Positions 8,101 to 18,186 of a stretch of DNA of 58,014 nucleotides are shown piece after piece (positions within the stretch are counted from its first letter, which is position 1; each line of letters starts with the position of its first letter). The stretch lies in NCBI GenBank assembly GCA_947478525.1, contig CANJVU010000012.1, positions 1 to 58,014 on the forward strand, written 5' to 3'. The position numbers and the translations under genes are program-made. The notes under the pieces are model-generated. The model made no database searches. It worked only from the letters and a program-made list of their open reading frames with translations, and was not told the origin of the DNA. Source of the DNA: Thiotrichales bacterium. GTDB lineage: Bacteria > Pseudomonadota > Gammaproteobacteria > Francisellales > CACEW01.

Positions 8101-9754
8101 TAGTCCTGGCTTCTTGAAGTTACAAGGGTGTAGTACGCTAATCCAATGTGGTACAGATCCTTCAGTGGGTGTGGGTGCTAGTGAAGCAGATAAGTTGCTG
8201 ATCTATTTAAATCAGTTGCCTGCTTCAGAGCAATTGCCCGTGCAGGCAATGTTAAGGTCTGCGCAATTTGAGCAACCTGCCAACTGTGGTAACAAGCCGA
8301 CGAATGAAGAAAATAAAGAGTATTACCTTACTTGTGTCGCCCATATTCAAGCACCACAGTTGGATAAACTGTATCGCACTTTACTGATTATGGACTATAA
8401 CGGCTTTTTGGATAATCCAGCGCAAAGTGGCAGTGATTTACCTGCTAAGTCGTTGATGGATCAAATCTTTAAAAAGCTCTTGGGTACCAGTAGTGGTTCG
8501 ATCAGTTCGGGTATGGAAAATATCATGACTGAAGTATATAGCTTTGGCGATGTTGATATGAAAGGGGGGAGCAATCTGATTGGTAAAAATTTAAGCGTGA
8601 TCAGCGGAGCTCAACGCGTGGGTATTGATGCCATTCTGTCGGTCATTACTTCGATGGATCAGATCTATGCTAAATTTCAAAAAGACACCAATGAAATGAC
8701 CAAGAAAGTGCAGGATGAGCAAGATACCATGCAGACCGTCAGTATTGCGACGGGTACTGCCAGTATCGCGCTGGGTCTTTCAGACATGGCCGGGGGGATG
8801 TTCTATCATACTTCAGGGTTAACCAGTGCCATGGCAGGTATTTCCGAAGCTTATCTGGCGAATGAGCAGTATAAAGTATCAACGATGTTATTGACCAAAA
8901 CCAATGAAATGTCTCAGCAATTGATGTATTTGCCCCTGGTGTTGGTCATCATGACCATGATGTTTGCGGTGGGTGTTACTTTTGCCTTGATGTTGCCACT
9001 CACTCCGTTTATTTTATTCTGGGGTGGCCAGATGGCGTGGATTTTAGGTACCATTGAAGCCATGGTTGCTGCACCGTTGTTGGCCTTGGCGTGGACCTAT
9101 CCGGGTGGGGGCAATCATCTCTGGGGGCATATGGCCAATGGCATGCGTATGTTGTTGGGTGTAATATTTAGACCTGTGCTGATGGTGATGGGTATTTTGA
9201 TCGCGATGGTGTTGACTTATATTTTAATCACCATCTCGGCGCAAGGTTTCCATCTGGTGGGTTCGGCGATTATCGGTGGTGTTGGCTTGGATGGTTCAAC
9301 CATGCCGGGCATGATCCCGCAGGCGTTGGATCCAAACAACTACGCCAAAGGTATTGTGTCACTGTTCTTGCTGTTTATTTACAGTCAGTTCATTATGAAA
9401 GCCTTTAATAAATGCTTTTCAGCAATTTATGTATTGCCAGAAAAAGTCATGCAGTACATTGGTGGTCAAGCGGACCGTGCGGGTGCTGAAGATTTACAAG
9501 AGCTTTCCAGTGGCTTGAACCAGTCGGTTCAACAGGTTGGCAGCTCGGGTGGTCAGGGTATGCAATCCGGTATCCAGGGCAACCAATCACTCATGCAAGG
9601 TCAGCAAGGCACTGGCAGAGACAAGTTGATGGGCTCTCATATGAACATTGGTAGCCAAAGCGCTCAAGGTGCTGCTTCCGGTAGGGCCAAATACAAGAAG
9701 TCTGAAGCAGCGAAGGCAAAAAATAAAGAAGTAGGTTCTGATAGTGGAGAATAA
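5105..9754 (+). CDS. dotA: Dot/Icm inner-membrane protein DotA, unusually large
   Basis: DotA is a polytopic inner-membrane protein of the Dot/Icm secretion apparatus. The start at 5105 follows GAGGGG and gives a clear signal peptide (MKNMMMRILAP to ANAYA); an ATG at 5078 would add nine residues. Membrane segments lie near residues 207-229 and 262-285. They are followed by a periplasmic-type region of roughly 980 residues rich in Cys, Asn and Asp, then a cluster of hydrophobic segments at about 1268-1440. That cluster contains IEAMVAAPLLALAWTYPGGG, matching the most conserved block of DotA/TraY proteins. The last 100 residues are Gln/Gly/Ser-rich and hydrophilic. At 1549 residues it is about half again as long as L. 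pneumophila DotA (1048), and the excess lies mainly in the periplasmic loop. Confidence 0.9.
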   Translation: MKNMMMRILAPVCLLVVLFTANAYATGTSDPAPHDRYVQLCQAAITNCQSESPTACMQSASSCGMSAAPWLSASEYKNYQCSIYAALQGRADSSKFSSMISDFKSRCEGEAPVPAPITPIAPVIPANADIDPSSIGVCAEDLVNGSPKSDITLRHYDSLNIFNLPCLSDQSVSILKEVFGNALNSFETGVTVPNGFLIPEFLRHFNEILLTLVILIYSFILVIGTLNSAHEGTFMGKDWSSIWTPIRAVAGPLLIVPGSNGLCGAQMIILYLILLGVNMATALWAKSVEDVNIGVSPTVPTAMYGQIQDAAAQSILSAAVEAIMSDNPQNIANSQANFATFAATEVPLANVKDAILFDDVKKSMKNLCMVAYAVSPDLDKKSFLNPVSDIGQLPNSERSEAQSCINNVESMFSQGPSAYSQSTTAAPMPYFSKMTESFTGSSNSNVPDQAYWVAMLSDDLANWNTSCHQGIGREGSGAGYINCFPPVRIYKKDIPNPESHQYQCLDGEPNDHFFTNVFNRNEQDCAYKSDSASCDHGTATSHQLGSGPFTVAFDDGQAVSGVKYLCTYPQIEVNSGYTRTLGSISWDEPGFVGQKVFYPNGYRGNQRAVLADQIPDLSSPEAEGIKNNATKNIEDVSYIQTAPLTWGHYDGFTDDTSPVKVGTYGDGQGEGMPSNANGYVKLSGVVDYNAPANIDQATHPIQYALNEGLINFVTADVLLDGCKVNTAGQTPDHGCEDLSAITKSVVKAAEDEMNKQKINSNALTDVNGGRVFTIAAHGAVGATCNPDDIQGVDVNGELIFKELPADELAKQKQACKLVNVRAAGDSLSSSGQLSDDNDGPDIDKIDTRMDSSWWYAGQVYLQLDQQMADNLGQLNSKLQQLDASSSAPHFVVNMTATTKLLVAHDPNGVKYVGGDPALAADAYMYTKDNLSTHSFLLPNTNDPNLGGQNPIFDNYMTLSDRIDPRPPIFDHVAFEVATYHYSSGQALTGWVNDLSILKASPGFLKLQGCSTLIQCGTDPSVGVGASEADKLLIYLNQLPASEQLPVQAMLRSAQFEQPANCGNKPTNEENKEYYLTCVAHIQAPQLDKLYRTLLIMDYNGFLDNPAQSGSDLPAKSLMDQIFKKLLGTSSGSISSGMENIMTEVYSFGDVDMKGGSNLIGKNLSVISGAQRVGIDAILSVITSMDQIYAKFQKDTNEMTKKVQDEQDTMQTVSIATGTASIALGLSDMAGGMFYHTSGLTSAMAGISEAYLANEQYKVSTMLLTKTNEMSQQLMYLPLVLVIMTMMFAVGVTFALMLPLTPFILFWGGQMAWILGTIEAMVAAPLLALAWTYPGGGNHLWGHMANGMRMLLGVIFRPVLMVMGILIAMVLTYILITISAQGFHLVGSAIIGGVGLDGSTMPGMIPQALDPNNYAKGIVSLFLLFIYSQFIMKAFNKCFSAIYVLPEKVMQYIGGQADRAGAEDLQELSSGLNQSVQQVGSSGGQGMQSGIQGNQSLMQGQQGTGRDKLMGSHMNIGSQSAQGAASGRAKYKKSEAAKAKNKEVGSDSGE

Positions 9755-9757
9755 TAC

Positions 9758-9988
9758 ATGAAAATCTATAGAGGAATAATACTGGGGATGTGTTTTTTAA
9801 GTGGTGTGGTCTATGCCAATGATTACTTTGATCCAACTCCGCAGGGGGGCTCATCGCCACAAGCAACACAACACTATCATCAGAGTGCTTCACAGTTTAA
9901 CGATCAGGGGGATGATCAATCTTCGGGGTCGAATAGTGGGCAAAAAGCGGATTTTTTGAAACGCTATGAAGTAATCAGCGCATCATGA
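9758..9988 (+). CDS. Small exported protein between dotA and the icmX-like gene
   Basis: The 76-residue protein has a signal peptide (MKIYRGIILGMCFLSGVVYA) and a short mature chain rich in Gln, Ser, His and Asp, probably disordered. It is preceded by GGAGAATAATAC, starts 3 bp after dotA and ends 11 bp before the next start, so it is surely in the same transcript. I recognise no family. Its position suggests a periplasmic accessory of the secretion system, but that is inference. Although short, it is supported by the good ribosome-binding site, signal peptide and tight packing. Confidence 0.65.
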   Translation: MKIYRGIILGMCFLSGVVYANDYFDPTPQGGSSPQATQHYHQSASQFNDQGDDQSSGSNSGQKADFLKRYEVISAS

Positions 9989-9999
9989 GGATAATACAG

Positions 10000-10899
10000 A
10001 TGAAAAAAAGAGTAATGAGCATATGGGTGGCTGCTTTATTGTGTGTAACCGCAGGGAATGCGTATGCGGTTGTGATCACGCCTGGCCCTTCTGGTGGCAA
10101 TCCGGTAGTTGCTGCGGTCAATAGAGCCACGCAAGCGGTAAAACAAATACCCGAGCAAACAGCAGATCAGCTTAACCCTAGTTTGACGGCGTTATTGAGT
10201 AGCATTAAAGATATGCAACAAAATCAAACACAAATCTGGAGTCAATTTCTCAAGATGCAGTCAGATGATCGATTCACGGCTTCTGATCATGGTCAATCGG
10301 CGTATAATTTGATTGATAATGCTTATTCACCGGTGCGTCAGAGTGCGCATGGGGATTTGGTGATGAGAAATAATCCAACCACTTTTCAAGCGTGGCGTTT
10401 GTTGCGCCAGATGCAGGCAGGAAAAGCGGTTTGTGCAGGTAGTGATGGAGAAAAAACACCTTCTTGTAATGGCCGTTTAGATGCAGGTGGATATTCTTAT
10501 CAAGCTGAATTGGAGCTAATTCGGCAATTACAATACAACGATTCTGCTTCGGTAGAGGATCTTGCGATGTCGATGCTCAATAAAATTAACGCCGCTCAAG
10601 ATAATCCCTTAGTCGCGGCCATCCCTTTTGTTGCTATTACGAATATTATTGCCTCGCGTACACAAGCGCCAGACGGGACTCCAAGCATGATGGCTGCATT
10701 AGGCGATGCCGTGGAAGGCGCGTTAACGATACCACGTGAAAATGCCCTGGCCAATGCATCGGCATTGGATGTGGCTCGTACACAAGTGCAAGAAACCGCA
10801 TTAACCAATTATCTGTTGTATCAAAATATGCAATTGCAGCAACAGCAATTGGCGATGATGGCTGCGATGATGGCGCAAAATGCTTCAGGGTCAAAATAA
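10000..10899 (+). CDS. icmX: IcmX-like periplasmic Dot/Icm component
   Basis: The 299-residue protein has a clear signal peptide (MKKRVMSIWVAALLCVTAGNAYA) and no other membrane segment, so it should be periplasmic. The C-terminal region is a Gln/Met-rich amphipathic helix (LLYQNMQLQQQQLAMMAAMM), resembling the end of IcmX/TraW-type proteins. IcmX is a periplasmic or secreted Dot/Icm protein needed for the system in Legionella. The order near icmV-dotA supports the name, but the protein is shorter than L. pneumophila IcmX (about 466 residues) and the sequence match is weak by eye. I chose the ATG at 10000 because GAGGAT lies seven bases upstream; an ATG at 9985 lacks a site. Confidence 0.55.
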   Translation: MKKRVMSIWVAALLCVTAGNAYAVVITPGPSGGNPVVAAVNRATQAVKQIPEQTADQLNPSLTALLSSIKDMQQNQTQIWSQFLKMQSDDRFTASDHGQSAYNLIDNAYSPVRQSAHGDLVMRNNPTTFQAWRLLRQMQAGKAVCAGSDGEKTPSCNGRLDAGGYSYQAELELIRQLQYNDSASVEDLAMSMLNKINAAQDNPLVAAIPFVAITNIIASRTQAPDGTPSMMAALGDAVEGALTIPRENALANASALDVARTQVQETALTNYLLYQNMQLQQQQLAMMAAMMAQNASGSK

Positions 10900-10914
10900 A
10901 ACGAGGAGAGGGTA

Positions 10915-11400
10915 ATGAAAAATAAAATGGTGTGGATGATATCGGCTGCCTTCTTGTTGAGCAGTGTTTTGAGCAGCAATGCGTATGCTGATAGCTGGTG
11001 GCGAACGTTTAAAAATGACTCTGACACAACCTGGGAGATTGATGTAAATAGTGTAAATGGTAACGTTTACTTTTGCTCACCAGATAGAAATAACTGCAAG
11101 ATTAGTTGTAAAAATTGCAGCGTTATATTGGCTCCTAAAATGCAATATGAGATTAAGTATACGACGACGGATAATGAAAATCAGACGAAATTTGGGTTTC
11201 ATAGGCCTGGTGTAGATCCGGTGCCTTCTGGAACACAGTGCTATAATGAATTCGCAGTGGGTAATGGGGATGAGCCCGAAATCAAACCAGGTGGTCAACA
11301 TGGAGGAGTATTAATTAATGGATCTAGCAACTCTTACATCACGTTTACTGGGAACGATGCGGCTGAATCAGGTGGTATCGAATGTGGAACATTCGGTTAA
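10915..11400 (+). CDS. Exported Cys-rich hypothetical protein
   Basis: The 161-residue protein begins with a signal peptide ending SSNAYA-DSWW and has a very strong ribosome-binding site (ACGAGGAGAGG). The mature chain is beta-rich in appearance, with a Trp pair at its start and a tight Cys cluster (CSPDRNNCKISCKNC) plus two later Cys, suggesting disulfide bonds in the periplasm or outside the cell. It lies 15 bp after the icmX-like gene and closes the icmV-dotA transcription unit. No known Dot/Icm component matches it that I can recognise. It could be an accessory protein or an unrelated exported factor carried in the operon. Confidence 0.65.
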   Translation: MKNKMVWMISAAFLLSSVLSSNAYADSWWRTFKNDSDTTWEIDVNSVNGNVYFCSPDRNNCKISCKNCSVILAPKMQYEIKYTTTDNENQTKFGFHRPGVDPVPSGTQCYNEFAVGNGDEPEIKPGGQHGGVLINGSSNSYITFTGNDAAESGGIECGTFG

Positions 11401-11411
11401 CCACAATAGTG

Positions 11412-13245
<1,834 letters not shown>

Positions 13246-13256
<11 letters not shown>

Positions 13257-13273
13257 GAAGTTCACGGTATAAT
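13246..13273 (+). promoter_or_regulatory. Probable sigma-70 promoter for the fmdB-aspS-yebC unit
   Basis: A perfect TATAAT lies at 13268-13273 with TTGCGT at 13246-13251, a 16-bp spacing. It sits 30 bp before the zinc-ribbon gene and across the yihY stop codon. The three downstream genes are closely spaced and could be read from it. The assignment is by sequence match only. Confidence 0.5.
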
Positions 13274-13303
13274 CAAATTTATTCACCCGATATTGGAGGA
13301 CGC

Positions 13304-13540
13304 ATGCCGATTTACGAATATCATTGTGAAGCCTGTGGCAAAACGATTGAACAATTGCAAAAGATGAGTGATGCTGCGTTGACAGACTGTCCGCAGTGCA
13401 AGAAAAAGAAAACATTGCAGAAAATGATTTCTGCGTCGGGCTTTCGTTTAGGCGGAAAGGGGTGGTACGAGACCGACTTTAAAAAAACCAAGCAAAAAAA
13501 TTTGGTGGAATCCCCTTCAACCACCAGCAATAAAGAATAA
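13304..13540 (+). CDS. FmdB-family zinc-ribbon protein
   Basis: The 78-residue protein opens with [12 protein letters not shown] and has two CxxC pairs (CEAC near residue 8 and CPQC near residue 31) that should hold one zinc ion. This is the FmdB/CxxC_CXXC_SSSS family of putative regulatory proteins. The C-terminal half is Lys/Ser-rich and probably flexible. A strong site (TTGGAGGA) precedes the ATG. The same gene commonly lies just before aspS in gammaproteobacteria, as here, where the gap is 13 bp. Its molecular role is not established. Confidence 0.88.
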   Translation: MPIYEYHCEACGKTIEQLQKMSDAALTDCPQCKKKKTLQKMISASGFRLGGKGWYETDFKKTKQKNLVESPSTTSNKE

Positions 13541-13553
13541 ACCAGGAGTAGTT

Positions 13554-15326
13554 ATGCGCAGCCATTATTGTGGTCAAGTCACCGCCGAACAGTTAGGTCA
13601 ATCAGTTACCGTGTGTGGGTGGGTGCATCGTCGCCGCGACCATGGTGGCGTGGTATTTATTGATCTGCGCGATCGTGAGGGTTTGCTGCAGGTGGTGTTT
13701 CAGCCAGAAAACCCAGAAGTTTTTGCTGTTGCCGAGCAGCTGCGTTCGGAGTATGTGATTCAAGCAACCGGCACTGTACGTCGCCGTCCGGAAGGGCAGA
13801 ATAATCCCAATATGAAAACGGGGGATGTTGAAGTAGTGGCAACGGCATTGAAGATTTTCAGCCGTGCCGCAACACCGCCATTTCCAATCGATGAACACCA
13901 GCATGTGAGTGAAGAGGTGCGTTTGACGCATCGGTATATCGACCTGCGCCGGCCAGAGATGCAGCAGCGCTTGATGACGCGTTATCATATTACGCGTGCC
14001 ATTCGTCAATATTTGGATCAGCGTGGGTTTCTTGATGTGGAAACCCCAGTATTAACCAAAGCGACGCCGGAAGGTGCGCGCGATTACCTGGTACCAAGCC
14101 GCACTCAGCGCGGTCACTTTTTTGCGTTACCACAATCGCCACAGTTATTTAAGCAGCTATTGATGATGGCCGGGTATGATCGTTACTATCAAGTGGTCAA
14201 ATGCTTCCGCGATGAGGATTTGCGGGCAGACCGTCAGCCTGAATTTACTCAGCTTGACTTGGAGATGTCGTTTGTTGAAGAAAACGATGTGATGGGCATT
14301 GCGGAAGGGTTATTGCGCCATTTATTTAAAGAGGTGCTCAACGTCGAGTTGCCCAATCCCTTCCCACGCATGTCTTACACTGAAGCCATGCGTCGTTTTG
14401 CCAGCGATAAACCCGATATGCGTAATCCATTGGAGTTAACCGACATTGCTGATCTGGTGGAAAACGTTGAATTCAAAGTGTTTTCAGGTCCTGCCAATGC
14501 GGTGCGTAGCCGCGTGGTGGCATTAAAAGTACCGGGTGCCTGCGAAACGCTGAGTCGTAAAATGCTCGATGATTATGGTGCTTTTGTTGCGCGCTATGGT
14601 GCTAAAGGCCTGGCGTATATTAAAGTAAACGATCGAGCGCAAGGATTGGCTGGTCTGCAATCGCCGATTCTAAAGTTTTTGCCCGAAGCGGTGGTGGAAG
14701 CCATTTTGCAGCGTGTTGAAGCAAAGACGGGTGATGTGGTGTTTTTTGGTGCTGACCGCAACAGTATTGTTAACCCAGCGATGGGAGCGTTGCGCATCAA
14801 ATTGGGTCAAGATTTGAAATTATTCACTAGACCGTGGGCGCCTTTGTGGGTAACCGAGTTCCCCATGTTTGAAGAAAACGATGGTCATTGGCAAGCGATG
14901 CATCATCCGTTTACTTCCCCTAATGTGAAGAGTGCGGATGAGTTGCGTAAAGCCGACAAGCATGAATTGTTATCGCGTGCGTATGATATTGTGTTGAATG
15001 GCTATGAAATTGGCGGCGGCTCGATTCGTATTCACGATGGCGATATTCAGTTGACGGTGTTTAATTTATTGAATATCGATGAACAGCGCGCCAAAGAAAA
15101 ATTTGGTTTCTTGCTCGATGCGTTGAAATATGGCGTACCACCGCATGGAGGCTTGGCGTTTGGCGTTGATCGTATGGTTATGCTGATGACAGGAACCGAC
15201 AACATCCGCGATGTAATTGCCTTCCCCAAAACGCAGACCGCGAGTTGTTTGATGACCAAAGCGCCGTCGGTGATTGACCCACAACAATTACAGGATTTAT
15301 CGATTCGAGTCATTGCAGAGAAATAG
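13554..15326 (+). CDS. aspS: Aspartyl-tRNA synthetase
   Basis: The 590-residue class II synthetase charges tRNA-Asp in the cytosol. It has the N-terminal OB-fold anticodon domain ([23 protein letters not shown]), the motif 2 region ([23 protein letters not shown]), the bacterial GAD insertion in the middle and motif 3 near the C-terminus ([13 protein letters not shown]). Length and domain order are those of the bacterial-type enzyme. Whether it also charges tRNA-Asn (non-discriminating form) depends on whether gatCAB and asnS are present elsewhere, which cannot be seen here. It ends 16 bp before yebC. Confidence 0.97.
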   Translation: MRSHYCGQVTAEQLGQSVTVCGWVHRRRDHGGVVFIDLRDREGLLQVVFQPENPEVFAVAEQLRSEYVIQATGTVRRRPEGQNNPNMKTGDVEVVATALKIFSRAATPPFPIDEHQHVSEEVRLTHRYIDLRRPEMQQRLMTRYHITRAIRQYLDQRGFLDVETPVLTKATPEGARDYLVPSRTQRGHFFALPQSPQLFKQLLMMAGYDRYYQVVKCFRDEDLRADRQPEFTQLDLEMSFVEENDVMGIAEGLLRHLFKEVLNVELPNPFPRMSYTEAMRRFASDKPDMRNPLELTDIADLVENVEFKVFSGPANAVRSRVVALKVPGACETLSRKMLDDYGAFVARYGAKGLAYIKVNDRAQGLAGLQSPILKFLPEAVVEAILQRVEAKTGDVVFFGADRNSIVNPAMGALRIKLGQDLKLFTRPWAPLWVTEFPMFEENDGHWQAMHHPFTSPNVKSADELRKADKHELLSRAYDIVLNGYEIGGGSIRIHDGDIQLTVFNLLNIDEQRAKEKFGFLLDALKYGVPPHGGLAFGVDRMVMLMTGTDNIRDVIAFPKTQTASCLMTKAPSVIDPQQLQDLSIRVIAEK

Positions 15327-15342
15327 CGCGGAGAAATAAGTT

Positions 15343-16089
15343 ATGGCAGGACACAGTAAATGGAAAAACATCCGACACACCAAAGCCAAACAGGATGCGC
15401 GTAAAGGTAAGATTTTCACCAAGCTGATTCGTGAAATTACCGTCGCTGCACGCACGGGGGGTGAGGTTTCGAGCAATTCGCGTTTGCGTACGGCGGTGCA
15501 AGACGCCTTGCGTGAAAACATGACGCGCGATACCATCGATCGTGCCATTGCGCGTGGCTTAGGTGAGGATGCAGCCACTCAAGTCGAAGAGTTGCGCTAT
15601 GAAGGTTATGGCCCCGGTGGTGTGGCGATTATGGTTGATTGCATGACCGACAACCGTAACCGCACCGCTGGCGAAGTGCGGCATATGTTCGTCAAGCAGA
15701 GTGGAAATTTGGGCGCAGAGGGCTCGGTGGCGTATTTATTTACCCGTCGCGGGGTCATCCGTTTTGCCAAAGGCATCAACGAAGACACATTACTTGAATT
15801 GGCGCTAGAAGCTGGTGCAGAAGATGTGGTTACCCAAGACGATGGCTCGTTTGAGGTGTTAACCCACCCCGATCAATTTAACGATGTACAAGAAAAATTG
15901 GTTAACGCAGGATTAACGCCACAACAAGCCGAAATCACCGAAGCGCCCAGCACTTACGCGTTACTGGATGATGTCGAGATTGCCCAAAAATGTTTAAAAT
16001 TGATCGATGGTTTGGAAGACCTGGATGATGTCCAACACGTCTATACCAATGTCGATATTGCCGATGACATTGCCGGGCAGTTGGAATAA
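15343..16089 (+). CDS. yebC: YebC/PmpR-family protein
   Basis: The 248-residue protein begins [19 protein letters not shown], the hallmark of the family, and has the [11 protein letters not shown] and [12 protein letters not shown] blocks. Members have been described as DNA-binding regulators and, in more recent work, as translation factors that help ribosomes through proline stretches. It is of standard length. The order aspS-yebC-ruvC-ruvA is common in gammaproteobacteria, but here a DAHP synthase, a pheA remnant and a small membrane gene sit between yebC and ruvC. Confidence 0.95.
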   Translation: MAGHSKWKNIRHTKAKQDARKGKIFTKLIREITVAARTGGEVSSNSRLRTAVQDALRENMTRDTIDRAIARGLGEDAATQVEELRYEGYGPGGVAIMVDCMTDNRNRTAGEVRHMFVKQSGNLGAEGSVAYLFTRRGVIRFAKGINEDTLLELALEAGAEDVVTQDDGSFEVLTHPDQFNDVQEKLVNAGLTPQQAEITEAPSTYALLDDVEIAQKCLKLIDGLEDLDDVQHVYTNVDIADDIAGQLE

Positions 16090-16125
16090 AATAAATTTTA
16101 TTATTGTTATGTGAGGTGTTTTTGC

Positions 16126-17190
16126 ATGAGTATTACCCGCGATATTAATATCAAGGCCATTCAGCCGTTAATTACACCGTCTTTGTTATTGCATGAATTA
16201 CCCGTATCGCGCAAAGAGCAGCTGAATATTCGTACGCGACGGAATCGAGTGAACGATATTGTTCAAGGGAAATCCTCGCGTTTGTTGGTTATTGTAGGCC
16301 CTTGTTCGATTCATGATTCCAAAGCGGCCATCGAATATGCGGAACGATTGGCGCCTCTCGCTAAACAATATGAAAAATCTTTGGAAATTGTGATGCGGGT
16401 ATATTTTGAAAAACCGCGCACGACGGTGGGTTGGAAAGGACTAATCAATGATCCATCGTTAAATGGCCGTGGTAATATCAACGATGGCTTGCGTATTGCT
16501 CGGGAATTATTAATCGATATTTCTCAGTTAGGTTTGCCCATCGCTGGAGAATTTTTAGATACCATCACGCCGCAATATACGGCTGATTTGGTCAGTTGGG
16601 GGGCGATTGGTGCACGCACGACAGAAAGCCAAGTGCATCGTGAACTAGCGTCAGGATTGTCCATGCCCATCGGGTTTAAAAATGGCACCTCAGGTGATAT
16701 TGATATTGCCCTAGATGCGGTGATTGCCGCGCGTCATCCGCATAGTTTTTTAAGCGTGACTCAGCATGGCCAATCCGCCATTGTGCTCACCAAAGGTAAT
16801 CAAGGTGCGCATATCGTGTTACGTGGAGGTAAAACCGGAACTAATTATGATCGTGCGTCTTTAGAAAAAACTGCTGCGGCATTGCAGGTCAAAAAAATTC
16901 ATACGGGAATGGTGGTAGATGCCAGTCACGCCAACAGCAGTAAAAATCATGAGCGTCAAATCAATGTGATTGAAGAGATTTGCGAAACGCTTCAAGCCGT
17001 TCCTAAGCTGCCTATTGCCGGCGTGATGATTGAAAGCCATCTCAAAGGAGGGCGTCAAGATTTGGTCAAAGGTAAAAAACTGGAATACGGCAAAAGCATC
17101 ACCGATGCTTGTTTGGATTGGGATGCCACCGCGCAAGTAATCGCGGTGTTGGCCAACGCCAACCAAAAAAGACAGGCGTTGTTAGCATGA
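16126..17190 (+). CDS. Second DAHP synthase (AroG/F/H class)
   Basis: The 354-residue protein is a full-length paralogue of the enzyme at 1404, sharing GPCSIHD (Cys60), YFEKPRTTVGWKG, GARTTESQVHRE and MIESHL. The ATG at 16126 follows GTGAGG by nine bases; an ATG 15 bases earlier has no proper site. It performs the first committed step of the shikimate pathway. Two isozymes usually differ in feedback control, but the effector cannot be told by eye. Its stop overlaps (ATGA) the start of a truncated prephenate dehydratase, so this was once a two-gene aromatic operon. It is inserted within the usual yebC-ruvC interval. Confidence 0.94.
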   Translation: MSITRDINIKAIQPLITPSLLLHELPVSRKEQLNIRTRRNRVNDIVQGKSSRLLVIVGPCSIHDSKAAIEYAERLAPLAKQYEKSLEIVMRVYFEKPRTTVGWKGLINDPSLNGRGNINDGLRIARELLIDISQLGLPIAGEFLDTITPQYTADLVSWGAIGARTTESQVHRELASGLSMPIGFKNGTSGDIDIALDAVIAARHPHSFLSVTQHGQSAIVLTKGNQGAHIVLRGGKTGTNYDRASLEKTAAALQVKKIHTGMVVDASHANSSKNHERQINVIEEICETLQAVPKLPIAGVMIESHLKGGRQDLVKGKKLEYGKSITDACLDWDATAQVIAVLANANQKRQALLA

Positions 17191-17336
17191 ACATAGCTTT
17201 CCAAGGGCGCCCAGGCGCGTATTCGCAACAAGCTATTTTTGCGTATGACGCTGTTGCACAAACACTGCCGTTTCGTCCGCGAGTGACCTCTTTGCGTTGT
17301 TTGGATTCGTATTGTATTGTTGATAAACAGGAGTAA
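17187..17336 (+). pseudogene. Truncated prephenate dehydratase (pheA) remnant
   Basis: The 49-codon frame starts with MNIAFQGRPGAYSQQAIFAY, which matches the N-terminus of prephenate dehydratase (typical form IAFQGEPGAYSE). After about 31 residues (to TLPFRP) the similarity stops. A short unrelated tail follows and ends in TAA, where a real enzyme needs some 270 residues. The catalytic Thr-Arg-Phe region and the ACT domain are absent. The start overlaps the DAHP synthase stop as ATGA, so the stub is still well placed for translation. The AGGAG near its end serves the next gene. A functional pheA must lie elsewhere if the organism makes phenylalanine. Confidence 0.75.
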
Positions 17337-17340
17337 ATCT

Positions 17341-17658
17341 TTGAACAACCAACCTGAAATTTCCTTTAAACAAACGACGTTAATTGTGGTCTGGCTTTAC
17401 CAGATTTTAAGCGTGTTTCTCATCGCGGGATGGCTGTTGATTACGTTGCTGCCCAATGCCATGAGCTTTGATGCGGGAATACATCTCAAAACCATTTTGA
17501 TGGATGTTGCGTTAACCTTTGGGCCGATTGCATTGATGGTTGTGTCGAATTGGTTTTGTTGGCATAGTTACCGCAAAGATCGATATGCGGCGGCATTGAG
17601 CATGATGATTGTCATGGTGGTGTTGGTTGCGGTTTCGGTATTGAGATTACTCTATTGA
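17341..17658 (+). CDS. Small membrane protein, three predicted segments
   Basis: The 105-residue protein has hydrophobic segments at about residues 15-38, 53-75 and 85-105 with a short basic loop (HSYRKDR) between the last two. I chose the TTG at 17341 because AGGAG lies seven bases upstream; a reading from 17317 would start inside the remnant of pheA. Its stop overlaps the TTG start of ruvC (TTGA), which suggests translational coupling. I recognise no family and propose no function. Confidence 0.65.
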   Translation: MNNQPEISFKQTTLIVVWLYQILSVFLIAGWLLITLLPNAMSFDAGIHLKTILMDVALTFGPIALMVVSNWFCWHSYRKDRYAAALSMMIVMVVLVAVSVLRLLY

Positions 17659-18170
17659 TTATCTTAGGCATCGACCCTGGTTCACGGATCACGGGTTTTG
17701 GCGTTATTGCAATAGATGGGCGACAGTGTCAATACGTTGCCAGTGGTTGCATCCGTATTAAAACGGAAACCTTGTCTGAACGTTTGCTGGAAATTTATCA
17801 AGGGGTCACCGAAATTATTACTACTTATCACCCGGATCAGGGTGCCATTGAGCAAATTTTTATGCACACCAACCCCGGTTCAGCATTAAAGTTGGGTCAG
17901 GCGCGCGGTGTGGCGATTGTCGCCATGGCCAATGCCAGCTTAAGCGTAGGTGAATACTCGGCGCGGCAGGTGAAGCAGTCGGTGGTGGGCTATGGCGCAG
18001 CAGATAAAACTCAGGTGCAACACATGGTTAAGACTTTGTTGAAGCTGCCAAAAACACCACAGGCAGATGCGGCAGATGCATTGGCGATTGCGTTGTGTCA
18101 TTATCACACCCAGCAGAGTTTAGTGCATATGGGTGATGCCACCAAAACCGTGCATCGCAGATTGAGATAA
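17655..18170 (+). CDS. ruvC: Holliday junction endonuclease RuvC
   Basis: The 171-residue nuclease resolves Holliday junctions together with RuvAB. The N-terminal [14 protein letters not shown] carries the first catalytic Asp, and [23 protein letters not shown] carries the second acid. The C-terminal [12 protein letters not shown] provides the last two. The start is TTG and overlaps the upstream stop. Standard size. ruvA follows 16 bp downstream. Confidence 0.96.
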   Translation: MIILGIDPGSRITGFGVIAIDGRQCQYVASGCIRIKTETLSERLLEIYQGVTEIITTYHPDQGAIEQIFMHTNPGSALKLGQARGVAIVAMANASLSVGEYSARQVKQSVVGYGAADKTQVQHMVKTLLKLPKTPQADAADALAIALCHYHTQQSLVHMGDATKTVHRRLR

Positions 18171-18186
18171 CAGAAGGACTACCATT

